A model generated the notes under the pieces. It made no database searches and had not been told where the DNA came from. It saw only the letters and a list, made by a program, of their open reading frames with translations. A DNA stretch of 64,000 nt, taken from assembly GCA_964614515.1 (NCBI GenBank), contig CAZTPJ010000008.1:1-64000 (forward strand). Reading direction: 5' to 3'. Of this stretch, positions 34,401 through 41,141 are shown piece by piece. The first letter of the stretch is position 1. Every line of letters begins with the position of its first letter. The DNA comes from CAZTPJ01 sp964614515. GTDB lineage: Bacteria; Planctomycetota; Phycisphaerae; Phycisphaerales; UBA1924. The translations under genes were made by a program, and so were the position numbers.

Positions 34401-34935
34401 GCAGGTGATGGCGCTGGCCAGCGCGCGCCGCGCGGGCGTGGATGTGCCTGAAGAGGCGTTTGATTCCGCGCGGCAGTGGCTCACGCACGTCAGCCCCGCG
34501 ACGATGCCCGGGCGATACAGCTATCAGCCCGGCCAGCCGCCATCGCTGGCGATGACGGCCGAGGCGATGTTCGTCCAGCAACTGCTCGGTCGCGGCCCGG
34601 ACGAGCCGATGATGCAACGCTCGGCGGATTACATCCTCGAACGCCTGCCATCGTGGGCGAATCAGGCAAACACCTACGCGTGGTATTACGCCACACTGGC
34701 GCTCTTCCAGCATGGCGGCCCTGCGTGGACCACATGGAACGAACAACTCAAACGCGAACTGCTCGCCAGCCAGCGCACGCAAGGCCCGGCCGCCGGAAGT
34801 TGGGACCCCGCCGACCGCTGGGCCAACATCGGCAGCCGCGTATACCAAACAGCGCTGTGTGCGCTGACGCTGGAGGTGTATTACCGATACCTCCCGATGT
34901 ACGGCGGGCAGCAGCCACAAGAAGCCCGACCGTGA
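31462..34935 (+). CDS. PD40-repeat/membrane/squalene-cyclase-like toroid fusion protein
   Basis: 1157 residues in an unusual order. An N-terminal membrane segment (LTTLILIASLIASAAVVGWL) is followed by PD40/TolB-like propeller repeats (about 60-330: DGTTLFFVRGKPG, DGRTLYFASNRP, GGDFLYFASDRPGG). Two membrane helices follow (about 352-372 and 387-408), then a 400-residue Pro/Ala/Ser-rich linker and a C-terminal alpha/alpha toroid (about 815-1150) of the prenyltransferase/squalene-oxidase repeat type (ARALDWLMRHQSDDGRWS, VDWLLAQQSESGDL, ETMYSHGIAGIAIAEAYGM). The toroid lacks the DXDD motif of true hopene cyclases. ATG with GGAG upstream chosen; a GTG overlapping the exbD stop is the alternative. 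The last codons are supplied by a short palindromic repeat. Probably the energised partner of the ExbB/ExbD pair. Confidence 0.8.
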   Translation: MKRLTTLILIASLIASAAVVGWLVAPQRVTYYTDGQSLREEASRVSPRDVLWEPPTRLGDAINSAGEDYEPRVSLDGTTLFFVRGKPGHNADIWWARMTPMGWSEPSLLHEVNSPSDDLGPMPNHDGTALYFYSDREGGHGGYDLWMAQRNADTWSQPVNLGSHVNTPYNEYGPAITPDGRTLYFASNRPREGDTDPTPAGAWPATIREEFHRRTYDLYAASVTAAGIGQPTPVDELNTPHNEGAPAVSPGGDFLYFASDRPGGAGGYDLYRSRRTNGTHARAENLGPAINTAANELDPTLAWGGFALYFSSDRPRAGSAPDAPREYDLFHSCSREVYIERQMLAAEIDWTAILPWLWWLLVLLLLAILLWLLSRLHSSERYRKLSLLAKCLILSLLAHALILLCLGLWQVGGAIEGMMRRSGGVRVALVSPAGADSIARQIRGEFTHSTLQPASMPIERSILDMPEPMRIESTFAAPPVMARIESVTATPSDASPTMPSRPDASTPPPDVVTALDMPAPAQPTPQSHAESQPQVSADLAAAAPASRPIVNESTASPRAELSPAAPTSLVAAASDRASEVSDSSPTMPSLRAMPAATEPAPAATEIDLRIADAAPREAQPDVESRVPAAAIEASRPDAAFVHAAPPPPSMEAMDRESPAFDASSVVPARTATTNTADAAPAPTRLTLDLSPPVPSASPEIGLALDIPHESAASSAEDAALEIGGTTATPRLQPGMDHAPRAALRPDATIDSAMDVMALVPTEPRTQPTEAVPSPLAAVFDVVPPLDAPSLDLSLSAPAEQSPPEDHFAQRAPEVREAIIERMGGSDETEQAVARALDWLMRHQSDDGRWSSRRFDHACNGCGGHSSVTSDVAVTSLAILAFLGADHTHVKDGPYRDHVARAVDWLLAQQSESGDLRGEETMYSHGIAGIAIAEAYGMTRDPRLRRHVERMVEFTVAARNRRLGGWRYEPGQVGDTSVLGWQVMALASARRAGVDVPEEAFDSARQWLTHVSPATMPGRYSYQPGQPPSLAMTAEAMFVQQLLGRGPDEPMMQRSADYILERLPSWANQANTYAWYYATLALFQHGGPAWTTWNEQLKRELLASQRTQGPAAGSWDPADRWANIGSRVYQTALCALTLEVYYRYLPMYGGQQPQEARP

Positions 34936-35142
34936 GGGCTTGACCACAGATAGGAAGCCCGCACGTCAGTAAGGGCTTGACCACAGATAGGAAGCCCGCA
35001 CGTCAGTAAGGGCTTGGCGGCGGATTGCACTACACGAATTCCCTTCGTTCCCATCGTCACCGGCGCGACAATTGTGACGCCCAGAACAATCGAACGCATT
35101 GAGATCTGCGCCACTTCCAAGCCCTCCCTCACGGTCGGGCTT
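34922..35142. repeat. AAGCCC/GGGCTT hairpins and a 37-bp tandem repeat
   Basis: A short palindrome at 34922-34941 overlaps the stop of the toroid-fusion gene. A 37-bp unit (beginning AGGGCTTGACC) occurs twice in tandem at 34935-34971 and 34972-35008 and begins a third time. A 24-bp palindrome (AAGCCC ... GGGCTT) at 35119-35142 is the reverse complement of one at 59693-59716. The rest of the 220-bp gap contains no gene that I can support. Confidence 0.75.
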
Positions 35143-35155
35143 CCTCTGCGCGTGT

Positions 35156-35674
35156 TCACTCGGGTACGCTCACGCCGCTGAGTTTCAGCAGCGTCTTGAA
35201 CGATTCGCCGAAAACGAAATTCTCCGCCGGAAATTCCATGCCCTGCTGGTTCTGATCGAGGTGGCTAAAGAGCAGGTCCACGCGGCCGATCTCGCTCTCG
35301 CGCGGGCCGTGCGGCGTCCACTCGATGAGTTCGATGCGCCCGGCCGTGGATGCGCCGCTGGTGTCCATGCGTTCGATCTCGGCGGTGTATCGGAGGGTCT
35401 GGCCTGGCGCGGCGTCGCGCGTGAACTCAGCGCGCGAGATCTTCGCGAGGATGACCTTCTCGCGGAATCCGCCGGCGTGGCCGACGAGAATCCCCGCCGA
35501 CTGCGCCATGCCTTCGATCATCAAACTCGCGGGCATGATGGGCGAGTCATCGCCAAACTCGCGCCCCGGCGCGTGATCGTGCAGGTGATCCTCGGCCATG
35601 GAGATGTTCTTGATCGCCACGAGGCGCTTGCCCGGTTCGAGCGAGACGATCCTGTCGATCCACATCCATCGCAT
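35156..35674 (-). CDS. FabA/FabZ-like hydroxyacyl-ACP dehydratase (atypical active-site loop)
   Basis: 172-residue hot-dog-fold dehydratase-like protein of fatty-acid-type chemistry. The core SPIMPASLMIEGMAQSAGIL matches the FabZ active-site helix with the catalytic Glu in IEG; the preceding His region reads DHLHDHAPGREFGDDSP, six residues longer than the usual HFPG loop, so the catalytic His is displaced and activity is uncertain. The ATG start follows the typical family N-terminus MRWMWIDRIVSLEPGKR; the longer frame enters palindromic repeats. It is the third gene of a minus-strand set dehydratase-ACP-dehydratase. Confidence 0.75.
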   Translation of the reverse strand: MRWMWIDRIVSLEPGKRLVAIKNISMAEDHLHDHAPGREFGDDSPIMPASLMIEGMAQSAGILVGHAGGFREKVILAKISRAEFTRDAAPGQTLRYTAEIERMDTSGASTAGRIELIEWTPHGPRESEIGRVDLLFSHLDQNQQGMEFPAENFVFGESFKTLLKLSGVSVPE

Positions 35675-35711
35675 CGCAAGCCTGCTTCCCGCTTGACCCC
35701 CGACTTCCGGT

Positions 35712-35768
35712 GGCACGGGCGTCCCGCCTGTGCCCATCCCCCGGTGGCACGGGCGTCCCGCCTGTGCG
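35712..35768. repeat. two GGCACGGGCG-type palindromes between ACP and dehydratase genes
   Basis: Near-identical 23-nt palindromes at 35712-35734 and 35746-35768, 34 bp apart, filling most of the 94-bp gap; the second ends one base before the ACP stop codon. Same family as those at 15950 and 55184. Confidence 0.75.
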
Positions 35769-36155
35769 TCACCTGGCCGCCAGTTTCCGCTCCACAAAAC
35801 TCACCAGCGCCCCGATCGTGAACAGTTCCGCCACCTTGCTCACCGGCGGATTGGCGCCGAGCGACGAGAAATCAGCGTGCGGCAGTTTCTCCCGCAACAT
35901 CGCCACGCCCTTGGCCGTCACCAGACCCTGCTGCACAAACTCCGGATCGCGCGCCACGTTGTCCGGGAACAACTCTCCGGGCTGCGTCTTGAAGCCGAAG
36001 GACTTCTGCAACTCAAAGTCGATGTGCAGGAAGTCGATGGACTCGGCCCCGAGGTCGCTGATGAGCCGCGACTCCATCGTCACCTCATCCTCATCCACCG
36101 CGAGCGTGTCCACGATCAGGTCACGAACTTTCTCAAAGATCTCTTCTCGCATCAT
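35769..36155 (-). CDS. acyl carrier protein-like protein
   Basis: 128-residue acidic ACP, longer than the usual 75-85. The phosphopantetheine site is in DLGAESIDFLHI (Ser in a DSL-type motif, near residue 37), inside the family helix 2 pattern DFELQKSFGFK. A C-terminal extension (about 80-128, ending TIGALVSFVERKLAAR) keeps the final ACP helix after a 40-residue insertion. Carries acyl intermediates between enzymes; flanking dehydratase-like genes suggest a dedicated pathway. The ATG is preceded by GAGATC..., no better start exists. Confidence 0.85.
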   Translation of the reverse strand: MMREEIFEKVRDLIVDTLAVDEDEVTMESRLISDLGAESIDFLHIDFELQKSFGFKTQPGELFPDNVARDPEFVQQGLVTAKGVAMLREKLPHADFSSLGANPPVSKVAELFTIGALVSFVERKLAAR

Positions 36156-36218
36156 GTCAGATTTCCATCGCTGGCGTCCGGCGATCGCCGGGGACTGAAC
36201 CCCACTCCTCCCGCGCCC

Positions 36219-36659
36219 TCATGTGCCGCCGATCCTAGCCGACCCGCCGCCCGCCCGTGCAGCTTCCGAAAGACACACCGCTCGGAGCGTGAAACGCCCC
36301 GACACGGCCACGCCCTGGACATCGCCGGTTGGCGCGACGGCCGTGGCCTCGCCCTTGCACTCCCACGCCCCGTCGCTCTCTTTGACGAGCGTGACCTCCA
36401 CTCGCAGGCTTGATCCGGGCGGCACGAATCGCCCGTAGCGCAGCGCCCGCACCTGCCCGAGCACCACGCCCGTGCCCGCGCGATCCTGCACCAGCAGCCG
36501 CGCCGCCTGGACCATCGCCTCCAGCATGAACACGCCGGGCAACACCGGAAAGCCCGCGAAGTGATCGCGCAGATACTCCTCCGCGTTCGACACGTTCTTG
36601 ATCGTGACGATGCGATCCGCCGAACGCTCCAGCACGGCATCGACGAGGGAGAAGTGCAT
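36219..36659 (-). CDS. FabZ-like 3-hydroxyacyl-ACP dehydratase
   Basis: 146 residues, normal for FabZ. Catalytic His is in LRDHFAGFPVLPGVFM (about 30-46) and the catalytic Glu in LEAMVQAARLL (about 48). The rest of the hot-dog fold is visible in GQVRALRYGRFVPPGSSLRVE and GVAVSGRFTL. It would dehydrate beta-hydroxyacyl-ACP. First gene of the three-gene minus-strand set, with a short gap to recO on the other strand; both are likely transcribed from the 55-bp space between. Confidence 0.85.
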   Translation of the reverse strand: MHFSLVDAVLERSADRIVTIKNVSNAEEYLRDHFAGFPVLPGVFMLEAMVQAARLLVQDRAGTGVVLGQVRALRYGRFVPPGSSLRVEVTLVKESDGAWECKGEATAVAPTGDVQGVAVSGRFTLRAVCLSEAARAGGGSARIGGT

Positions 36660-36714
36660 TGCCGGACGATAGGCGCGAATCGCCCGGGATCATCACAACC
36701 TATCCTTCCCGCGC

Positions 36715-37482
36715 GTGTCCACCATCACCGATCTCGCCGTCTGCATCCGCCATTGGGACTGGTCGGAAACCAGCCAGACCGTCTCGCTCTTCTCGCGCGA
36801 GCACGGCATGATCCGCGGCCTCGCGAAAGGCTCGCGACGCGAGAAGAGCAGATTCTCCGGCGGGCTTGAACTGCTCACGCTCGGCGAAGTCACGGCCATC
36901 ATCAAACCGGACAACGCGCTCTCGCTTCTGACCTCGTGGGATCTTCGCGATCCATTCCCCGCGCTTCGCGCATCCCTTCGCGCGTTTCATGCGGCGATGT
37001 ACGCCGCGGAGATCATGCAGCACATGGTCACCGACGCGGATCCGCATCCGCTGCTGTTTGACGCGCTCGTTGAGATGCTGCGGTCGATGTCCGCGCGCGA
37101 CGGCATCGAACGCGCGGTGCTGCACTTTCAATGGGCCACGCTCGTTGAAACGGGACTCAAGCCCGAACTCGATCACGACGTGTCGACGGGCGCGGTGCTG
37201 GGGTCCGCGAAAGTCGTTGGTTTTTCACCCCGATTGGGAGGATTTGTGGGTGCGACTCGCGCCGACGCGTCTGGCCAGATCTGGCCGGTTCGGCGTGAAA
37301 CGCTGCTTGCGCTTCGTGCGGTGGCATCATCCAAGGCAGGCGCGACACCCATCGCACCCGATACAACCGAACGAGCCAATCGACTCCTCGCGTCGTATCT
37401 GCGCGAGATCATCGGACGCGAACTGCCTGCACAAGCGTGTCTTTTTCCAAAGTTGGCCCAGCGCGCGGCACACCCTCGATAG
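36715..37482 (+). CDS. recO: DNA repair protein RecO
   Basis: 255-residue recombination mediator that helps load RecA at gaps together with RecR. N-terminal OB-fold starts with ITDLAVCIRHWDWSETSQTV and REHGMIRGLAKGSRREKSRF, the typical RecO start; helical domain carries RASLRAFHAAMYAAEIMQHM and PLLFDALVEMLR. The zinc-binding cysteines present in some RecO proteins are not seen. GTG start. Divergent from the FabZ-like gene. Confidence 0.9.
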   Translation: MSTITDLAVCIRHWDWSETSQTVSLFSREHGMIRGLAKGSRREKSRFSGGLELLTLGEVTAIIKPDNALSLLTSWDLRDPFPALRASLRAFHAAMYAAEIMQHMVTDADPHPLLFDALVEMLRSMSARDGIERAVLHFQWATLVETGLKPELDHDVSTGAVLGSAKVVGFSPRLGGFVGATRADASGQIWPVRRETLLALRAVASSKAGATPIAPDTTERANRLLASYLREIIGRELPAQACLFPKLAQRAAHPR

Positions 37483-37572
37483 CCGTCAAGAACTCCCCGG
37501 ATCAAGCCGATTCCCTCTCGACGACTCCGCCGCTGAAGGCGAAGATGTATGGATGCCGCCCCGGGGGTGAAT

Positions 37573-39075
37573 ATGAATCAAGATGTGCTCGAACAGGTGC
37601 TAGGCTGCCCATCGCTTCCAACGCTTCCGGCCGTGGCCGTGCAGGTCCTCGAACTGACCGAGAATCCCGACGTTTCGCTGACGGAACTGGCCCGCGTGAT
37701 CCAGAACGATCAGGGTCTGGCGTCGAAGATCTTGCGCACAGTCAACTCCAGTTTCTATGGGATGCGCCACAAATGCGCGACGATCCAGCAGGCGATGGCC
37801 ATGCTCGGATTGTCCACGGTGAAGTCTCTTGCGCTGGGATTCTCCCTCGTGAGTTCCCTGTCAGAGCACCAGGCAGAGGGCTTTGACTACATCACATACT
37901 GGCGGCGTCAGTTGTTCTCGGCGGTGGGCGCGAAGGAAGCCGCGCACCGGGCCATGCCGCGCTTTGAAAACGAAGCGTTCCTCGGCGGGCTGTTTCAGGA
38001 CATTGGCATGGTGGCGATGTATGTCGCCATGGGTCCGTCCTATGGCAAGATCATCCGCGAATGCGGGCCCTCGCATCGATCACTCGTCAAACACGAACTC
38101 GCTACGCTGGAAGTTCAGCACCCTGACGTGGGCGCCCTGATCGCAGCACGGTGGAAACTCCCTCAGGCTCTGGTCTCGCCGATCAAGTATCACGAGCGCC
38201 CCACGGCCGCGCCGGGCGAGTGGGCGCCCATCGTGCGGTGCGTGGCGTTTGGCGGGCTGCTCCACAACCTGCTCACGGATGAAGACCCGGTTCCCGCGAT
38301 GGATGACTTGCGGGCACGGGCGGCCGAATGGCTTGAGATTCCACCGTCGGAGATTGAATCGCTCGTGGAGGCCGTCGCCGTTGCCACCAAACAACTGGCG
38401 TCAACCTTGCGTCTGGACACGGGCCCTGTGCCGGACACGCAGGCGATTCTTGAGCGAGCGCAGGCGCGTGCGGCGACGGTCGCCGCGGAATCGCAGGCGC
38501 CCGCGGATGATGATCGCCTGCACAGCCTCGTGGCGGACAGCGACACGCATGATCCGCTGACGGGCACGATGCAGCGCGGCGCGTTTGAAAACGTCCTCGA
38601 AGGCATGTTTCAACAGGCCGTGGCCTCGGGCAATCCGCTCTCGCTCGTGCAGGTACACCTCGATGGGTTCACGTCGCGCGCGGCGGAGTTTGGCGCGGCG
38701 CGAGCGGATGATGTGCTCACGGCCGTGTCCACGCTGATCCTCGAACGACTTGAGTCTCTTGGCGTATCGGTGGCGCGTTGGGGTCGCGACACATTCGCAT
38801 TCGCGCTGATCGGCGTGAACGTGCGGCGGCTGTCTGAAATCATCGCCGAAATTCGCCGCGACATCGAGGGCGGACACCTTTCGTGGAGCGAGCCGGGCAC
38901 GGCCCAACGCGACACGCGCGTCACCGTCAGCATCGGCTCGGCCACCGTCGACGCCACCACGCGAACCACGCTCACGCGAAAGCAACAGTTGGTGTGTGCG
39001 GCCATGCAGGCCGTGGCCGCGTGCCGCGACGCCGGGGGCAACTGTCACCGCGCGTTCTCGCGTCAGGCGGCATGA
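37573..39075 (+). CDS. HDOD-domain protein with degenerate GGDEF domain
   Basis: 500-residue signalling protein. HDOD domain (about 12-210): LPAVAVQVLELTENPDVSLTEL, IQNDQGLASKILRTVNSSFYGM and the altered HD-like region. A GGDEF-type domain follows (about 335-490) with HDPLTGTMQRGAFENV, but the signature motif reads RWGRDTFAFAL (about 401) where active cyclases have GGDEF; it should therefore not make cyclic-di-GMP and may bind it or act only by contacts. The ATG after GGGGGTGAAT gives the family N-terminus; another ATG 24 bp upstream is possible. Ends 1 bp before the convergent kinase gene. Confidence 0.85.
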   Translation: MNQDVLEQVLGCPSLPTLPAVAVQVLELTENPDVSLTELARVIQNDQGLASKILRTVNSSFYGMRHKCATIQQAMAMLGLSTVKSLALGFSLVSSLSEHQAEGFDYITYWRRQLFSAVGAKEAAHRAMPRFENEAFLGGLFQDIGMVAMYVAMGPSYGKIIRECGPSHRSLVKHELATLEVQHPDVGALIAARWKLPQALVSPIKYHERPTAAPGEWAPIVRCVAFGGLLHNLLTDEDPVPAMDDLRARAAEWLEIPPSEIESLVEAVAVATKQLASTLRLDTGPVPDTQAILERAQARAATVAAESQAPADDDRLHSLVADSDTHDPLTGTMQRGAFENVLEGMFQQAVASGNPLSLVQVHLDGFTSRAAEFGAARADDVLTAVSTLILERLESLGVSVARWGRDTFAFALIGVNVRRLSEIIAEIRRDIEGGHLSWSEPGTAQRDTRVTVSIGSATVDATTRTTLTRKQQLVCAAMQAVAACRDAGGNCHRAFSRQAA

Positions 39076-39076
39076 T

Positions 39077-39916
39077 TCACTTCGATTCCCGCGCCATCTC
39101 CAGCAGCGGGTTGATGAGCGGGCGCAGATCCCCGTGATTCGCGAACGCCAGCGCCACGCGGTTCATCGTGGCCAGGCGAATGTGCGCACGCACGCGCCGA
39201 TCCTGCGCTCGACGCCGATCCACAGCGCGCCCGAGAATCGACTCCAGCCACGCATCACAGAACGCGGTCAGCCCCCGCATGATGAGCGTCGAAGGGGGAC
39301 TGAGGCCCACGCCCACCGGCTCGATCAGCAGCGATGCCAACATGCGATACCGCCCGCGCGCCCCGCGCTGCCGCCGAACCCCGCCGCAATCAATCACCAC
39401 GAGGTCCGCCTCGCGATCGCCGATGCGCGTGACGAGAATGTTCGACGGCTTCATGTCGCGATTGAACACCTGCCGCGTGGTCAACCCCGCCACGAGCCGC
39501 CCCACGGAACGCGCCAACGCGTGCCGCTCACGCACGCCCAGCGACTCATCCGCGAGACACTCCAGCAGCGAGTCCCCCGCGATCGCCTCCATCACCAGCC
39601 ACTCGTGCCCTTCGCCGCGCACCACCGCCAATGTCGGCGCTGACGCCACGCCCGCCTCCGCAAGAAGCCTCGCCCCATGCCAGTGTCGCAGCGCCGGCGT
39701 GCGACCGAACATCGCTTGAACGCGCCGCTTGATCGAGCGATAAGGCCACTGCTTGATCACCACGCGCTGACCCAGCACCGTCGCCGCCACCACCAGACGC
39801 TCCCCGTCATCCTTGAGCATCACCCCCTGGCCCTGCCAGACACCCCCGACCAGCGCTTCGGCCCAAGCGGCCACATCCTGCCCGGGCGCTGCGCGGATTG
39901 TTCTGGCGTGTTGCAT
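39077..39916 (-). CDS. lipopolysaccharide-kinase-like (WaaP/KdkA-type) protein
   Basis: 279 residues, a small protein-kinase-fold enzyme. Nucleotide Lys in RVVIKQWPY (about 52), catalytic loop NRDMKPSNILVT (about 150; His replaced by Asn in the HRD motif) and metal site VIDCGGVRR (about 170) identify the Kdo/heptose kinase (WaaP) group. Such enzymes phosphorylate lipid A core sugars. The rest of an LPS core operon is not in the window, so the substrate is uncertain. Convergent with the HDOD gene. Confidence 0.75.
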   Translation of the reverse strand: MQHARTIRAAPGQDVAAWAEALVGGVWQGQGVMLKDDGERLVVAATVLGQRVVIKQWPYRSIKRRVQAMFGRTPALRHWHGARLLAEAGVASAPTLAVVRGEGHEWLVMEAIAGDSLLECLADESLGVRERHALARSVGRLVAGLTTRQVFNRDMKPSNILVTRIGDREADLVVIDCGGVRRQRGARGRYRMLASLLIEPVGVGLSPPSTLIMRGLTAFCDAWLESILGRAVDRRRAQDRRVRAHIRLATMNRVALAFANHGDLRPLINPLLEMARESK

Positions 39917-39983
39917 TCGACCCTTGCCCTGTGTCGCGGTCCTGGCGTGAGTTTCGACTCACGCACTGACCCTATCCTTGCCC

Positions 39984-40787
39984 ATGATCGAGCGATGGGC
40001 GATTCTGGGTGTGATGACAATCGCGGCGGGGGTGGCGCTGTGGTTTACAGGGTCGCTGCATCCGCGCGACCTTGAGAAGCGACGACGCGATGTATCAATG
40101 TATCCCGCCCTGACCTGGCTTCTGGCCGGTGTGGCCGTATTCATGACGCTGATGATCGGAACGACGGCCGCGGCGGCGGCGATGCGGATTCCGTCAACGG
40201 CCTCGGAATCAACCACGGCTCGCGCGGCCTTGGTGGGCTATGCGTTGGCCATCGGCGTGGGCGTGTGGCTCATGCATGTTTTTACGCGCGGCGCACACCG
40301 CGCGGGCCTTCGCGTTCACTGGAAAGACCCGATCTTCGGCCTCGCATGGCTGGCGCTGGCGGCCGGGCCGATCATGCTGACGACACGGGCGGCCGTTTTC
40401 GCGTACGAAGCGATCTCGGGAACGTCGGCGGACACGCTCGCGCATCCGAGTCTGCGAGAACTCGCCGAGGGTGGGCCGGGAGCGTGGCTCATCGTCGCGT
40501 CGGCCGTCATCGGCGCCCCGATCGTCGAGGAAATCACGTATCGAATCTTCCTCCAGTCGTCGATTCTGCGGCTGACGAACTCGCCTTGGACGGCCGTGCT
40601 CATCACCAGCGTGCTCTTCACGTTCATGCACTGGCCGGCAGTGCCTGTCTACGGCCTGGCGACGCTGTTCGTGTTGTCGGTGGCAATGGGTTTGGCGTAT
40701 GAACGAACGGGGCGGGCCGGCGTGCCGATCGTGATGCACATGGCGTTCAACGCGGCGAACATCGCGCTGGCGATGCGCGGGGTGTGA
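39984..40787 (+). CDS. CPBP-family intramembrane metalloprotease
   Basis: 267-residue multi-helix membrane protein with the CPBP (Abi, Rce1-like) motifs: EEITYRIFLQS (about 173, Glu-Glu and Arg), SVLFTFMHW (about 208) and HMAFNAANIAL (about 250). Family members process prenylated or small membrane peptides, or serve in bacteriocin self-immunity. The nearer ATG (39984) is used; one 6 bp upstream also exists. A second, more divergent CPBP gene lies 2 kb away on the other strand. Confidence 0.85.
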   Translation: MIERWAILGVMTIAAGVALWFTGSLHPRDLEKRRRDVSMYPALTWLLAGVAVFMTLMIGTTAAAAAMRIPSTASESTTARAALVGYALAIGVGVWLMHVFTRGAHRAGLRVHWKDPIFGLAWLALAAGPIMLTTRAAVFAYEAISGTSADTLAHPSLRELAEGGPGAWLIVASAVIGAPIVEEITYRIFLQSSILRLTNSPWTAVLITSVLFTFMHWPAVPVYGLATLFVLSVAMGLAYERTGRAGVPIVMHMAFNAANIALAMRGV

Positions 40788-40800
40788 ACATCGGGTGGAT

Positions 40801-41101
40801 CGCTCACTCCGTGAGCGGTTCCTGGGTACACCGCTCACTCCGTGAGCGGTTCTCTTCACGCCGAAGGCATGAATGCGTTCTCCTCACGCCGAAGGCGTGG
40901 ACGTTCGTAGCCGGGCGTCGTCGCGCAGCGATCTCCCGCGCTGCATGGCCCACGAGCAGTCCTTCGGACTGCATGCTCAAGCAGGCACGCTTGAAGATAA
41001 TGGTTCAACTTCCGGTGGTGTCGCTCGGCGAAGCGCCTTCGCTCCGCCACCGGCTACGAACGTCCACGCCTTCGGCGTGAGGAATCTGCCACGGAGTGGC
41101 A
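40801..41101. repeat. 202-bp inverted-repeat element with nested hairpins in a gene-free stretch
   Basis: The 354-bp gap between the CPBP and PrpD genes holds two copies of CGCTCACTCCGTGAGCG (40801-40817 and within 40831-40849) and an element whose 34-bp ends, 40881-40914 and 41050-41083, are perfect reverse complements. Between them are hairpins with CTTCGG tops (40956-40972) and others. A TGCCAC-GGA-GTGGCA hairpin follows at 41087-41101. No open frame is convincing. It may be a miniature inverted-repeat element or a structured RNA. Confidence 0.8.
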
Positions 41102-41141
41102 GGCCACCCGGAACTCGCCTAGGAGAGGCGGGGTGCCCCGA

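Noticed and set aside
31462..34935. Active hopene or squalene cyclase
   Set aside because: Toroid repeats are present but no DXDD catalytic motif is visible, and the chain is fused to a propeller and membrane helices.
40801..41101. CRISPR array
   Set aside because: The repeats are palindromes of different families with uneven spacing and no conserved repeat-spacer unit; no cas genes in the window.
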